A DNA stretch of 64,000 nt from Clostridiales bacterium (GCA_003524095.1 DOEE01000003.1:457421-521420), one strand, 5' to 3'. Positions 38,401 through 43,154 are shown, numbered from the stretch's first letter. Translations and numbers: made by a program. The notes: generated from the sequence alone by a model not told the origin.

Positions 38401-40810
38401 AATTAGTAATACTACAAACACTAATGTAATTTGTAATAATGTTGGAAATGTTTTAAATGCATATTCTTCTGCAGATTATCCAGAATTTATTTCGGATAAG
38501 ACTCTAGGTTATGCTACACTTGGAATTAACAATTATTCATCTTCAACCACTGTCACAGACTTTGGTTTGTGGATTGAAAAAGCAGGGGTTGAAAGTATTA
38601 CTCTAAGCAGTTTGAAAAAGACTATTGGAACTAGCGATTATTATATTTTGGAAAATGCTTTGCATTTGGCTTGGCTATCTAGGGCTACAACATATAATAA
38701 TGCAGAACTTCAAGGGAAAACATTTGTTATTGCAAGTGCTACACCAATTGATTTGAGTGGAAGATACTTTACTCCAATTAATAGTGGATATAACAATTCA
38801 TTTAATCTAATTGGAATTGCAAAGAACAAAGATGATATCCTTACATCTGATTTGTTAGAAGATGCTGATGTTGAAAATGTTAAGATTACTGGACTTACAA
38901 TTGAAAGTAATTCGTATGCTGGAATATACAATGCTAGCATGAACGAAAATTCTATTTATAGTGCATTTATTAACACAATTTCTAATTCGACTATTCGTGG
39001 ATTGGATTTTGAAAATGTAGACATATTAACATTCAATTCTGGTGCAGTTATTTCGGGACTAGTTGGTGGTACATCAAACATAACTAATTGCAATTATATT
39101 AGCGGAAATATCTTTGGGTATAACAATAAACTTATAACCAATAGAAACACATTGATTTCGGGTCTAGTTGGAATAATTAAGGATACAACTAATATTAGTT
39201 CAAGTACGGTTACTGGCTATGTAAATGGAACTCAGGTATTGCATGAAAGTTATGAATTTGGAAACGACCTTGGCGGAAATATATCTTCTCTTAATAACAA
39301 TGTTTATGCTAGTGGTATGGTATCAAGTGTCAACGACAATGCTATTTTGGAACAATCGTATTTCAATGGAACAATTGAAATTTACAATACTGATAGTTCG
39401 CATAGCGGATATGTAAATTATCTATATGGTTCAGTTCAAAATAACTATGTCAAAGGCAAGATTATTAGCCATTTTGCAAATACCAATATTGCTGGTCTTG
39501 TTTATGAAATTTATGGCAGTGCAAATATTATTAATAACTATGTAGCACTTGACCTAAATTTAACAAGCGGAAATGCATATGTTCTCGGTGCAATTAGTAC
39601 GGGTGCTTCGGGATACAATGTATCCAAAAACTATTACTTGGTAGATAGTTCTAGTACTCCAAATATTGGACAAGGTATTCAAGGTACACCTGCTAGTATG
39701 AGTGGTACTGTAGCTTCAAATGTAATTCAAATTTCAAGTAGTAGTTTGCGTAATCAAAAGACATTCAAAAATGATAGTACTTGGGACTTTGACGATATTT
39801 GGATTTATATCAATCATATTAACTGGGATTATCCAGTATTGCGTTCAATCTATGGTGGCGATACAACAGATATTGAAGTAACTATCTACAATCCTTACAA
39901 GTATTCAGATGACACAAATCAATTAGGTAATTTAAATCTTGATAATAACGATATATTGTTTAGAAATTCCGATAACAAAGTAGAATCTATCTATGGAAAT
40001 ATAGAAAATTCAACAGAATTTAGTAATACAACCGAACTTAAGTTTACTTATTCGATTATCACAAACGAAGTTGGTAATTTTATAATTTCTAATACATCTA
40101 CTGGACTTATTACTTCTACTCTATTTGGGGAATTACAAAAAGCAGGAACTGAAGTTGGTGGTGTTACACTAACTAAAGATCAATCTAATTATCAAGAATA
40201 TGCTGATACTCTAAATAATGCAGACATAGTAATTTCTCAAACTATTGACAAAGTTACTTATGGTTTGGTTATCACATTTAACGAAAGAGTATTCAATGTT
40301 ACAATTAATTCTACGCTTACTGCAGATGTTGGAACTGATGGTGTTCAAGATAGTGATTATATGACAGTTCTATTAGTTCACAAAAATAGTGCTGGCGAAG
40401 TTGACCATGCTTACTCAATTAATTTGAGAAACAATCAATCTTACACATTTGAAAACATTTACAACGGAGAATATGATATCGTAAGTCAAAACGATGGTAG
40501 GGACGTAACTACAGATAGTTATGGAACTTATGATATTTATGTATTCTATCCAATGTTCTATTTGAACTCATCTGCACATTCATATGTAACTGTCAATCAA
40601 AATGTATCGCACAATCCAACACTTGATGCAAACTATTTGATAGCAAGTTACACGCAATATACAACAATTGAGACTATCAGTACTCAAAATTGTAGCATTA
40701 ATGCTTTTGGTTCGTTTAATTTGGATACTATTACACGTGATGTGGAAATTAGTATAACTCTTAACAAACCTTATGAATATTGGTTACACGAAAGTGCTAC
40801 TAATATGTAA
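14402..40810 (+). CDS. Giant 8,802-residue exported, modular, adhesin-like protein
   Basis: One uninterrupted 26.4-kb reading frame with AGGAG before the ATG. Residues 1-17 are polar and basic, and 18-40 form a hydrophobic export or anchor helix. A Cys/His cluster follows (Cys58, 61, 86, 92, 98, 110, 113, including CPNC and CQNC). Two more clusters lie at about 2862-2882 and 5853-5893; the last has the HxH...CY...C style of gut Clostridia surface proteins. The rest is rich in Ser, Thr, Asn and Tyr and looks all-beta. At least seven modules carry a line like (T/A)xDIDxS....P(I/L)xxFxG, followed by GLUG-like (GG.VG) repeats and a closing (D)VW......YP(V/L) line. They start at residues of about 973, 4755, 5133, 6293, 6643, 7717 and 8078. 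No LPXTG signal, C-terminal membrane helix, or enzyme domain was recognised. Probably a surface or secreted adhesin; the function is inferred. Confidence 0.9.
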   Translation: MRKSVNSELKVKHPYSYLIKVILLGIVMLFSGIFSAVMINEISHSPDNGVYASWGTTCPNCGAALNIHTDVANALHDYSSDGTTPCYQYGLCSVVSECPNGDFMGSHDYCQNCSYDYWDDGSGGSSSYKTVTYYWAQTGIGGTTTGPENNFTGTSIECTDDSSTSGPSTTEIHVECSDGFTGKIGLSSYYFSAYDIVVIFSDHSYYNCSYNGATGDLFDPDGKISYTSSNGFYVYASSFSKTITKIKATFSGGLHYYCGLPSLYFGETYYFVYDSPGVGVEPPVEERYYWFGIVTNEGTPNFIGDIGQSLYATFDFKSDASGYQFNSKGTCYLYKIPEDRIEDSWADDYNIIDFYTDALSNMYDGGGTYFVSIDAISGISNRSYLTLHKNYYTSCYAYCAGESGYYIPNPTTRNFMSSPIDGVYMQIKKSDLYYGPAESEVIYASGKYNAENPIDYITAENGRAPGATMTMFFPEGDTEILTRVTSADSSNKFKYYYNSSTSSSLTNDLFCYLGDTGTTTTWFDVSSGYKANMKLTAELRYGSATGTVVHSVSSTSSSGVKLDCSNRIESSGTTTNETNQRYIKYSWENIDAYFMVVLDSYAYNSMNLAKPNVYLNNSSSPMTAYTSEVSVNAGIGWVYKVSGYSASDTIKITWSNAFSGDYFVPVGTYTCDYLKYYQNCYLKGSNSGSATTISHYGAKNKTVSFTFANSSYFSSSSNTSSMPEIIMAYSGDPGKVLTKVTSTGGNFTFYYNSSNYSSSVSSLFCDLSSSSSWFYIGGNYTAGQTLKGVLKYGSTTIDTQEYKHSTAQANMKLTNKVTSSLTTPRTITITKGTDSSYQFSIAIDSAGDSTSGSYKFNNGTSYSTGQTLSGTLSGNSINLTFPSKTYYALVTITNGNSAGNYYVVSSGTLINTTSTGRGSAPTTNNFTMLANAISGIAGNSSSAVNITIKFMKLTWTDVARSRYSNLTSLSATNITTPLQFAYFVNNPTTNYTIGADIDFSPHSILGIEYDSSSGLWDYDFVGFSSLSSSGTLNGGNHTLSNMVISTSSGTAIVQTNNGTITNLFVGSGTCSVGGKAMLCQTNSGTIEYCGLVGNTSGYSSFVGTNNSGKYVKFVSLDAGVNDSFFLIKSNSGYLQNSYFVVASGTSEKNIGLTDTNSGSTTNVYFVSHGVGTMYPVKRTGSGSVGNAYYYIGSGTLGTSSYGTRRTSEAQMKDRSNFSGFTFGQNGWFITQSGLNTNIDYQYNRGYPLINYTQTYHDISIKWYMDGSNVSNNTTTFTCDGWTIATVSGDFEVLGGETATFTVTDNGKAVFSHMEVGSKSSSTYTLTTNAISSNQTLEIYYTTTQVTVSELISISGFTHNLTDSSLYYTGSGNSLKFFLGSTSVTINKKYGAVLLGDISVNGTNKSSSPVASKEIAFTVGTSNVNIVIENYYVATNMKIDQNVIGFTGSIGSYDFETLTTAGMTLNIKYTGTSSPSYSVKITDSNSTYRVNQVVVGDTTKTYSQSDDGNDITIPYNFLTYAKNNSSVSVVQVTVNPTLSAVDIPVTIKILGSSAMNSIANLKVSLKYNTSTTKTSDTLSSVSPSGNVYTYNTYVRQIPIGVSYTLETKYGTTIVSKTATDTSGYQAFNFGGHKYRMYWNTNGSPTTASFEGNGGYSPGNVQSTPTRIYLYLIEQETVSVNTNDSNVYSNTYYSALFSNLGARVKHNISVSRNTSYASNGANSFSDSTSVTGNGSKILHNNNNYYYVDFGGGYTYSQSNGTITHSGQSFSLGNLFNIPSANSKSSTNVKGNIAIQSFEGTDTSFTYNLTSKVQQISKSIGIYIENPGLQYNNSRHDYFYNLIPYVSFYTYTSSGRSSSPVSLTSNSGNGTLVRLAKNNTSSIGANTINYSSNLLANVTLQSSGSSTYGSAGKYTYVLTSVYGNYFEFTRGDKNSISTVADRNILISLESSDSGYPNVTHSSSQTLKDFFQNPNPSTITIDGKSNQKYTLKGYLKDGNSSIIFTYAPFVTLNFNEIKDAKSVQGGTVKGIKSTSISAKLNGSTFAPARTNGPKEITYDLASTSSGVNLIVTVTMTIDEGFEFSKLEFGNYRLFASGTNLKTTKAPYSEYISTNDANGVTNYKVKLTASGSTYLIDCKTLKIEIELNKSSYLDSDTITIVSAYTPYLVEKQTFGGSTGKSTSVTVLGRGEIKIQDKYNNTYGNESTLTLSNTNTSDTNYTLSASSLNIYYYTNLEVKFTNASNFYRQYAQVNGLTNGTYAQDPLTWYDTANTNLKGTYTGTTFNISAQFVGITLHRTNTISPQMITRDASSLNGQGISSFTVSNETSYANNVYTLTPLSGYSLKYFKIYVYKTTGLTSTTQSTPYTVYTISSGSSNLKVPKQYTYTGNSLEQNFTATIERNSNNTKLTLNYLVNSGKSNYYGSCSNILVEPVMCETAKTISASSGNSPVALKWASNTISARYLKFSAGTMPSYTVYYDGTSTTSSSPTLNLGGNKNITRISINGAFNALYMSTDDSTWYTIYDSYVDGAVTASSTSPYVIDFVADYGLNLDNFKSYTNSGNQLIVPNVDGYFPIVSGKTYRVSSNMPDYKVKLVTFNENLAQVDSNSNYQYIQTITASSSAKYMGLFFQRTSDNSNILTEFNANFSVNIQISTNNALSDTSAVELMVGYTGSQVKSTQVSGIRLITDSYSYVSKFNGSNHIQTHAVISNTSNTAYAQKYYTTSTISGNKYNVYVTHYSANATMTKDQIDKIVGKITHTSLGNSNQNTPNATKYGAYRYFSSANSKDKANAYEFTFNTGVLNQTSMRGWEYKGMTVLEGSATASTSDCSVVSVEANNTTLSGIFQNSSANTFKTFTIRINIAEKRFTHTVGHGCNNSSCTSCHAGTIDVYTTLSQNGASAKEIKNSNANFAQIELKAAESARRFDTSASTGTSTNISSQIPTSVSDIDASKQSTYNGMAMYADLADIKYTKITIGYFTKLYLIAKSNDVNIYTNSWFIEDNSATTGSPNKSLYANYTYLLNGATSPTTTPNFKPAFYSDWIEYAIQDGLNTDIPSTYSVNFRHKFDGSFQISLLGEVNRYNTNTKAFKEALVIEKFTQTSSSVTYNIKHDNKPIGTIVANIEGKFSAGTYTLRVVAGSKITITYSDNTIMPYAINMGQITAGSTTKTLSSVGILNNLSDPAIGNISNYDNCSIESSSTWVANAGGRVNPTTSGTITYTLDKKSTTTVNYCDNIEIKTVFDYYHQVFLDRVDVTGSTASQATGAISVTQTDNSNNTHALTETGTGNYASIYLREGEKFKLSASDQINENTATPFSKDKFYVFGLLKGTNSYVSTTGYSAQNSWYKNSGYSSYYTNVSTPITTAVSTNTPFTVNNVQITNSNNENIYYSAFYSQAKPVQLDINTYDNGAVTKVATILTSSTTNTFDIGADNIYGQVSLYQDSACSTALPLRSDGYMIVGCGTGTGRNFINSFNIFVKYDTSGLVNYSFKDMTKHNDSHSGTSCSFASIDTTNSGSFYINDTGIPFDTTYVNANLQGSFKNHTIGQVNLNRLYEVTIKYRIRTSLNSYEVFDTKNKADLYLGYAGEFAIDKFTTFGSSYQKKFISGQSITIDAYVPFENVDSYIAPFRISKIATNGVSSVPSFTINNKGFNNATSTFTITSATAGTYFIDLVEMIRLDTGATNKTFISTNGQNNFGSMTGGSIAFSSDTGNQTIYTQIQAKDKNNVSKVNISANFVDRFDQVRMTLSFDQGFEEYKPNSAGMKECFTGFTSENVVQHGYGNYTFIANESHIDSTNGNPIVLHVTEKKTTYNVFYGICDLNGNVFTDATRPDGNQFKLAGLKNNQGLKTLVTNDNLSATGSNFNSKPLSDILAMEGNKNYIGYFGSVTFVTSVNDDSSYKFRTHNVDDYNPYEGITNTIYGYSHNGLEIGYNATALMNGSGSFEGTLNLTNKTSEHPTVNSSTHQQNNKEIRVSAYFTYTNKVTIKFASTRNDAFNLTNGTFKTKFGVADGYTTSDNKVYTKTFIVPYNGTISGETFDAVVEPSFTSTSVENYVPGYVYENISKLGSSTIKTTADQGGTTYSLTISNITANEEITLLYNPIVLVTLDKPNGVAGHNSVGKGTATTEFYSFRRNVENNLVKIKPLYSQVMYPDGWTGGSNGTSSQSYSMVYNATNSISTGTINRDTSISNIFEINHESTGNTYVFVVYHGNGDNGLYYKTTLTPYIENTSAIETSERYIPHEIKYTNYTSQNTSHFQVNGVNYENYTSGVYNNALIDKSLRESYYSSNTLTVSDNNIYQDKNSVTPSFAREYTIEFSTYLSNASDGTPASLILKIGTSTYTIPTVDIYYKNVHVLENEETIVQVLWDDDKFDNLYNQTQIYDSNVVNSNTQSLGYIAGQSNTSYYSVNNASQNQIKFEKTVYFSSSNVDATTGKEKVSQTSDKWVETLHFMEKRNVTLTVNPEYLDVSTQPIIEMDQETKDPKGTTTPTEKLTYGSFKSTSLTSGEYKGKNIYVSNNISSKPKTISATVQATKPNVPELKTLTLYAQDISATTSYDFKGFKLAGTSTYLVLASALATKNGMYEYSLSVPSDSEGTSYNIVADYTLNSDNVDKINIYGNGYFQFGYSTSTDAQSASTNYTLFDQNKYANETNDIFRATNSLITNGAKYLVIKAYPQEHSTFASVRAKYTNASNMYFSKSGQNSATAEDDIYFSSENNVFVYSIRDWTPGSDVNYMQYNTEITLVFTSDTWRNPNYHTTISATTITKNGISKVGYHVTTPKQLAYIASTPSISQGSASENTIIYIDSDINMSAHLWLPLRDFRGQIISEKYKISGLRTTGQANIMLNSSLTIDGTNSTPSYVNSYNNEYTYTSSGNTAYYNYNVDSSMSLLDTTNGATIEGLVIDDFVGTYYNSKNKFNGSLIGSSTNTTTLDTEINNITYSSVSSLASSSNYYFAKFIGKSNGFNVIKNSKSTGSFACLINGANINASFVIGQSNCNVSDKSIVTDNGISTNEYLSNISITGVGNRISGGTNLKLAGLISNYSSSSTYAQDIYFEVTGDKPATTNVISNSDLTTNTTLIYHSIFSKTFFATSTNTEFASSNQTSNFAIRWSNPTTTTRKLKIDSKYSTFTNVDNHTGGTSANNPKIYAISNKNDLLGHLNNIDSSKSFVELRLTQDIDFGYSVWPTVDIPSGYTFNGAGYKISNIVLNNYSRDTNSYAMFGTNAGVIKNLYVNNIYMSVGIFATYKPSNYALIVSNNTGEILSTSVHGTIDANINNSDSNEVYIGGLIGTNSQNLYELEFVGTINVGTFGKNTTSPKYVGGIVGFMNGGALSKVHSSATINTYGNKTRVNNSSYFGGLVGKHTNISVNNSYYGNYANSEYIASINEFEKTSNSKAYALSGTGTGLEINCFYSSANFSLASANGVTSGTSSGNGIYMLNGTFSSVPTNITNGISETNLKNKTGLNGFDFVNVWYYQTIEENHTYPYPMLIGNKNTHDVKVELSVEGIDFTNENITSAFELENDYGYEQIIYGVKDEHTDTTSIKNAIDYYVQVLHRDSIDSTKTNNRIKITPKTNYHIVSIVVDGVPFLNYNYRNNPTSSTTAISTDYLNLILSNTNYSGNQKTYARTNNHTIKIVLSKNYNFLGTGINGTKMSRDSITNTISNEYGTMTVSYTTGNGKTNMLKGNSGYYNHSLDNTTYSTWYLPEDLHNYYYQNTSGFNAPNSANSLVSFTFESTPRVGDKNSYVATRLIGWVYETYASANSSSRNWETIKNASLIKYKFNGDGTIGYEIVSNNDSLNYAKNITNFIDINSSTIQTSEIGMSNGKVSSKYITKATLTVTSDKVTDGYYYPVVEYIYTSSVVTALHYHNHLDSCYNSNGELICTDDVSHPFDYTSTCTTGGNTCLNSNNVTIQNVDTSSDITPGDILSEGSRVRIQIQNEKQGSLIGKFARRFYDTSTNSLQIYYYEIEEQTIKSIYKLNGNSKVYFDESYVDEANGIFDVSNSRLVTVGGSKEYQTRIEFTLTRSTTNVNSPVNTDGEYAFYMIEKLYDFTFNIFDADRMSETHFEVSKESVFGNAISIKNENGVLKYSFGSENNYANIPSTMVSKLVSVMGRTLKVSVMLSGNDVIITSQMPDGHVAKLVSTTLDSYRLTDQNDSIVAKMTNKDVTNQIKYTSYQDVKHTETDKLGIRDKAYLSYKLAFNLISGTSTKTYTYDYGTVTIIDEKVDFDIKFAKDYYSYFDQFGIDTNIPNYYTSNLSGSSTASTKFNNTTPIIASGQPTLSEILNSFQFATKDSNITSGEDGLTKNTAFTINSPYKLGWLAHILNNNPNETYKVNGVSHKFKDAYYKISNNLNMSSKFWLPIAQFDGVMFSLNDALDSGSISNIKIELKLSNVTGSFDTTNDTNSNHVGLIAKSNNAKFVGLNLNNFDINTDLAISVGNLVGLANSCYFDNINVRTSVICNIKNSSTLDSIAVGGMVGRTNYMFAVNQTEITGVNFATNHNNVSAVVGASDYFGEIYNTYAFVNRITTYKSHTGITTSNPTIKFVNANNVILKNNVHFVSSGVANSDLMFANGNILDNKEFNYLVGTKTVADATSVASANVNITTLNKLDSRVWANNSDNTDSRGTLKLISTAFDMSTTSTSLSTTEATNKGTIYNPYLIQNSQDFVLFVNNMNSNSNNTNAVYYKLTADIDLSGKYINPIVLFKANLDGNNHKISGFYLYSDMGLTINGQTYFDSALILENQGKIENLFVVDFHIVNSNLYVVNNNTFGTSALVARNTNSGLVRNVSVVADIISTSEYTSGVVAINTSKVSTIISNGNILGLEYVSGVIGKSTTGSESTTLGNHANILGYKHIGGVIASAETINVLKDMYNVGTLIISDDGSSSQSVAGVINSSTNAGLTISNIYISGSIKLISNISTPTIKVAPLVISFAGGNITLRNSVWLSSVINNLGSTAYSTDKAVVTTGTTTLESVASKTSNEIIRLSSTFPEATWDYVNVWSVYTDINGGLPVFKQFNDYIVKLPHDANHTIGYSNDLLDRYFTYVKPDTNTRVMIHENYIVDIDNSETNIQETGLQSMIVSLRQVVINEDGTIYIYKGATVTLRVTSIIYRHVTTITLGHESSQVENITNTYSRTDDVQDKDEYLGSNTTKNYTGKKLGVRFDMLPSASVLDMYDRNRFDYFVNITEDIDTYDISAEALETTDDTSVRLIDKITISDTTNNKSASNTNPTLQSIPHGSRVKIELSLNPTIVGYEYTNIRVDYWMLEVDNILTDNSGYNYLLDNKTIVNSLETSDNKFELNKLYNQANYTMFETNGSTKTSQYSISNGKISIEFVATAETSGNYVISLIKQWLVQVKFKITTDIGFDYPVAYVNGYENVSAIEKAILETGDSQVKSAYQINQKNLGDKDNNNTISTQSYNLNYYAYSNGVLATRLLDAGIYQKESTNYNYNDTNNLTNKDYMNTTFTAKMFVDHNASINFSSYSKETYTFTGFTTKSGSNNVSLANVTNTIVVGGESLELYTYRIETLTHAFYGDSMIVANYIPSKHYINTIVDKGGELEYNTENGVVSAPSEVPSTVSTTTLTGTNITSEVRHGTSITISLLPNNKYVYDKCCIRYYIYKDVENNGTTTRIYYNQANSTWQSNTQNILDNYLPVVQKYVNGVLADNKTTLKILETTYNVESNGATTGDTNYSYELKIDNVVGNIELHVNYVRYYWNDKPTTSTLQGGGTKTNPYRISKASDWGYIVNTSNATNEYYKDKYFMVTNDIDFASRFTPTLNKFAGNIFGNGYTFNNILLDSHRNLGITTRHASGVAQDSEYIYGMSEFDSTTRTTKYGLINTLETSGLITGLKFAGLNIIASENNNFGSNKSTVALVSENNGKLDNIQILSDADNSSLYLIENNPSLSSSSGAYTVTFGGIVGVNKGIISNSINNATLNYSIDTSSNNQSITQFGGIAGANYGQIINTKNFGSLSYIKNSLNFVANKDKLIQGISFNIDTNAKDVLVYNVVSLGTISNTTNTNVICNNVGNVLNAYSSADYPEFISDKTLGYATLGINNYSSSTTVTDFGLWIEKAGVESITLSSLKKTIGTSDYYILENALHLAWLSRATTYNNAELQGKTFVIASATPIDLSGRYFTPINSGYNNSFNLIGIAKNKDDILTSDLLEDADVENVKITGLTIESNSYAGIYNASMNENSIYSAFINTISNSTIRGLDFENVDILTFNSGAVISGLVGGTSNITNCNYISGNIFGYNNKLITNRNTLISGLVGIIKDTTNISSSTVTGYVNGTQVLHESYEFGNDLGGNISSLNNNVYASGMVSSVNDNAILEQSYFNGTIEIYNTDSSHSGYVNYLYGSVQNNYVKGKIISHFANTNIAGLVYEIYGSANIINNYVALDLNLTSGNAYVLGAISTGASGYNVSKNYYLVDSSSTPNIGQGIQGTPASMSGTVASNVIQISSSSLRNQKTFKNDSTWDFDDIWIYINHINWDYPVLRSIYGGDTTDIEVTIYNPYKYSDDTNQLGNLNLDNNDILFRNSDNKVESIYGNIENSTEFSNTTELKFTYSIITNEVGNFIISNTSTGLITSTLFGELQKAGTEVGGVTLTKDQSNYQEYADTLNNADIVISQTIDKVTYGLVITFNERVFNVTINSTLTADVGTDGVQDSDYMTVLLVHKNSAGEVDHAYSINLRNNQSYTFENIYNGEYDIVSQNDGRDVTTDSYGTYDIYVFYPMFYLNSSAHSYVTVNQNVSHNPTLDANYLIASYTQYTTIETISTQNCSINAFGSFNLDTITRDVEISITLNKPYEYWLHESATNM

Positions 40811-40811
40811 C

Positions 40812-40856
40812 AAAAAAACTAATGAAGTAAGTTTTCTTACTCCATTAGTTTTTTGT
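40812..40856 (+). terminator. Terminator of the giant gene
   Basis: The near-perfect stem AACTAATG-AGTAAG/CTTACT-CATTAGTT is flanked by A and T runs and starts just after the stop codon. Confidence 0.9.
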
Positions 40857-40888
40857 ATTTATTTTTGATAAGAATATAATTATTTAAT

Positions 40889-40947
40889 AAAAAACTGATA
40901 GATTTTAGTTAAGTTAAGCATACTTAATTTTGTCTATCAGTTTTTTT
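40889..40947. terminator. Second, bidirectional terminator between the giant gene and the ABC genes
   Basis: AAAACTGATAGA/TCTATCAGTTTT with flanking A and T runs and an inner TTAAG/CTTAA hairpin. It can serve both the giant gene and the converging ABC transporter genes. Confidence 0.8.
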
Positions 40948-41022
40948 GATTTTAATTAATTTAAATAAATAGTTAGTTGTTTACAAGATTATACTTTTTG
41001 AAAATTTACGCTAGATTATATT

Positions 41023-43143
41023 TTAGAAATCACGTTTATTAAATACTGAGTATGAAATTGCGAGTGAGATAAGTGAGTAAGCACAAGTAATTAGAAAACT
41101 AAATACAATATTCATTGAACTTTGAATAGGGGTTATGAGAATATTTTTGAGTACCGAGTTTTCATTAATTGAAGCAAATGAATTTCCAAAGTATTTAAAC
41201 AAGTGCAAATTCATTCCTGGAAGTAGTGAGTACCAAAACGAACCTGAGAACAAAATATTAAGGGTGTAAGTAACCAAAAGTATTACAAAGCAGAAAGATA
41301 TTGACCCCGCATAATTTTTGAATATTATTGAAATCATCAAGGCTAATATTACATAGAAAATTATATCAAGAGTAAGTGTAATAATATTAATCAACATTAG
41401 TAGTAGTGGGGAAATCACGCATGCTGTGGTTGAATTGAATATCATAAGAATATTAGTACTATCTAGTCCAAACACAAAGTAACCGCCAACAAAACTAATA
41501 AGTGCTGAAAATACTACAAAACAAATTACGAAGAAAATTGTCGCAAACAATTTGGCAGTAATAATTTTTGAACGTTTGTATGGTCTTGTGAGTAATAATT
41601 TAATTGTTCCGCTTTCTGTTTCTTGTGTAATCAGATTACATACAAGCATCATGGCAAATATTGTAATAAGTACTGTACAAATTTCCATTGAAAAATACAT
41701 ATAGTCCATAGCATTAGTTGTTTTTCCGCTATTTTGTTCAAATGAGAAATTTGTCAAGAACGAGTCAGAATAGATATTATTATTGATATAATATTTGTTT
41801 GCAGTGATTCTCTCTTGAGTTTGATAACTATTGAATTCATTTAGTTGATAATTATATAAGTTAGCAAAGTCAGTGCTTCGATAATTTTTGCTTAGATTTA
41901 ATAGAATTGTATCAATAAAGTATGTTTTGTAACTATTTGCAAGCAAATTATAATCGGTTATTTTGATTTGAATATTACGTATGGTTTCGTCACTGCGATA
42001 TTTTTTGACAACTTTGATAAGTTCTTCTCTATTGCTTTCAACCTTTTGTTTAACTTTGTTAAATTCCTCGAGAGTCGAAGTTTTGAGTTTTACTTGAGAC
42101 ACATTGTTTTTTGATACATCAAAAGTCGATTTAAAGTAATTAGGAAGATTGATACTTATTAAATTATCATTTAGTGTTTTGTAATGAGAAATTGTTTTGG
42201 TAGTTCCTGTAAACCCTGATGTTAGGTTTTCTATTGCATTGTCTAATTGATTAAAAACTTCACTTTTTAGTTGTTTGTTTACAAGCACTATTGGAAAATC
42301 ATTGTCAAAAACAATACCTAGATAATCTTTTAAATTTTTGCAACTATTAAGCAAATTTTTTCGGGTTATTTCGCATCTATCTATGTTACTAGAACCTTTG
42401 GCAAATTCTTGATTAAAATAATCATACTGGTCCTTTATATCTTTTGACAAAATATAAATAGTGCGGGGGATATAATCAATACTAGCATTTATTTCGTTTT
42501 GCAATAATTGTTTGAAATCGTTTGTCTCGTATGTTTCGATTATTTGAGTACTATTAAAAGTTGTTGTTTTATTAAGCAAAGACTTTGTACTACTTGTATA
42601 GTTATCCAAATACAAATCTGATAATTTGTAGGTTTTGTAGGTATTTCCTTCTTTGACATAAGTTGTGCCATTTTTAATAAACTCAATATGTTTATATAAA
42701 TTAAGGTCGTCAAAGTTAGAAATGTTATTAAGCATTGATTGCAAGTTGGTTTTTAGATTAGAATATTTTTGTTCTTTGATTGTGGGTTCATTTGTGTTTT
42801 TTAGTTCATCAAAAGAACCTACAACATCAATATAGTTTTGATTAAGTTTTGTATCTCTATCAAGATTAATCTCATAATAATTAAGAATTGAATTTGTGTT
42901 ATCAAAAGACTTATCAATTGCTTTTTTGCTTTGGGGTAGGTCGGACGAAAAGAAATTATTATAGTAATTTTCGACTGTTAAATTTTCGCCATAACTAACC
43001 AAGTTATCTACTTTTTCAATTGGCTTAAACAAATACATTGAAATAAGCACTGCAACAAGCAAGAGTAGTGCCATGATATACACACTAGCTCTTTTGAATA
43101 TCTTTTTAAATTCCGCTCTAGTTAATCTAAATGTACTAGTCAT
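41023..43143 (-). CDS. ABC-2 type transporter permease with large external domain
   Basis: 706 residues. The first transmembrane helix lies at about 20-40. About 430 extracytoplasmic residues follow, mostly helical and rich in Asn and Lys. Five or six further helices run from about 475 to the end. The line ETESGTIKLLLTRPYKRSKI after the second helix is typical of NatB/BcrB-type permeases, where it contacts the ATPase. It probably forms an exporter with the ATPase encoded 11 bp upstream; the substrate is unknown. AGGAG precedes the ATG. The large external domain between helices 1 and 2 recalls drug or peptide-sensing exporters, but this is inference. Confidence 0.85.
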   Translation of the reverse strand: MTSTFRLTRAEFKKIFKRASVYIMALLLLVAVLISMYLFKPIEKVDNLVSYGENLTVENYYNNFFSSDLPQSKKAIDKSFDNTNSILNYYEINLDRDTKLNQNYIDVVGSFDELKNTNEPTIKEQKYSNLKTNLQSMLNNISNFDDLNLYKHIEFIKNGTTYVKEGNTYKTYKLSDLYLDNYTSSTKSLLNKTTTFNSTQIIETYETNDFKQLLQNEINASIDYIPRTIYILSKDIKDQYDYFNQEFAKGSSNIDRCEITRKNLLNSCKNLKDYLGIVFDNDFPIVLVNKQLKSEVFNQLDNAIENLTSGFTGTTKTISHYKTLNDNLISINLPNYFKSTFDVSKNNVSQVKLKTSTLEEFNKVKQKVESNREELIKVVKKYRSDETIRNIQIKITDYNLLANSYKTYFIDTILLNLSKNYRSTDFANLYNYQLNEFNSYQTQERITANKYYINNNIYSDSFLTNFSFEQNSGKTTNAMDYMYFSMEICTVLITIFAMMLVCNLITQETESGTIKLLLTRPYKRSKIITAKLFATIFFVICFVVFSALISFVGGYFVFGLDSTNILMIFNSTTACVISPLLLMLINIITLTLDIIFYVILALMISIIFKNYAGSISFCFVILLVTYTLNILFSGSFWYSLLPGMNLHLFKYFGNSFASINENSVLKNILITPIQSSMNIVFSFLITCAYSLISLAISYSVFNKRDF

Positions 43144-43154
43144 TTCTTTCTCCT

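Noticed and set aside
14402..40810. Shorter frames on both strands within the giant gene, and the idea that it is several joined genes
   Set aside because: No internal stop, no internal promoter or ribosome-site pattern, and the codon style and composition are uniform throughout.
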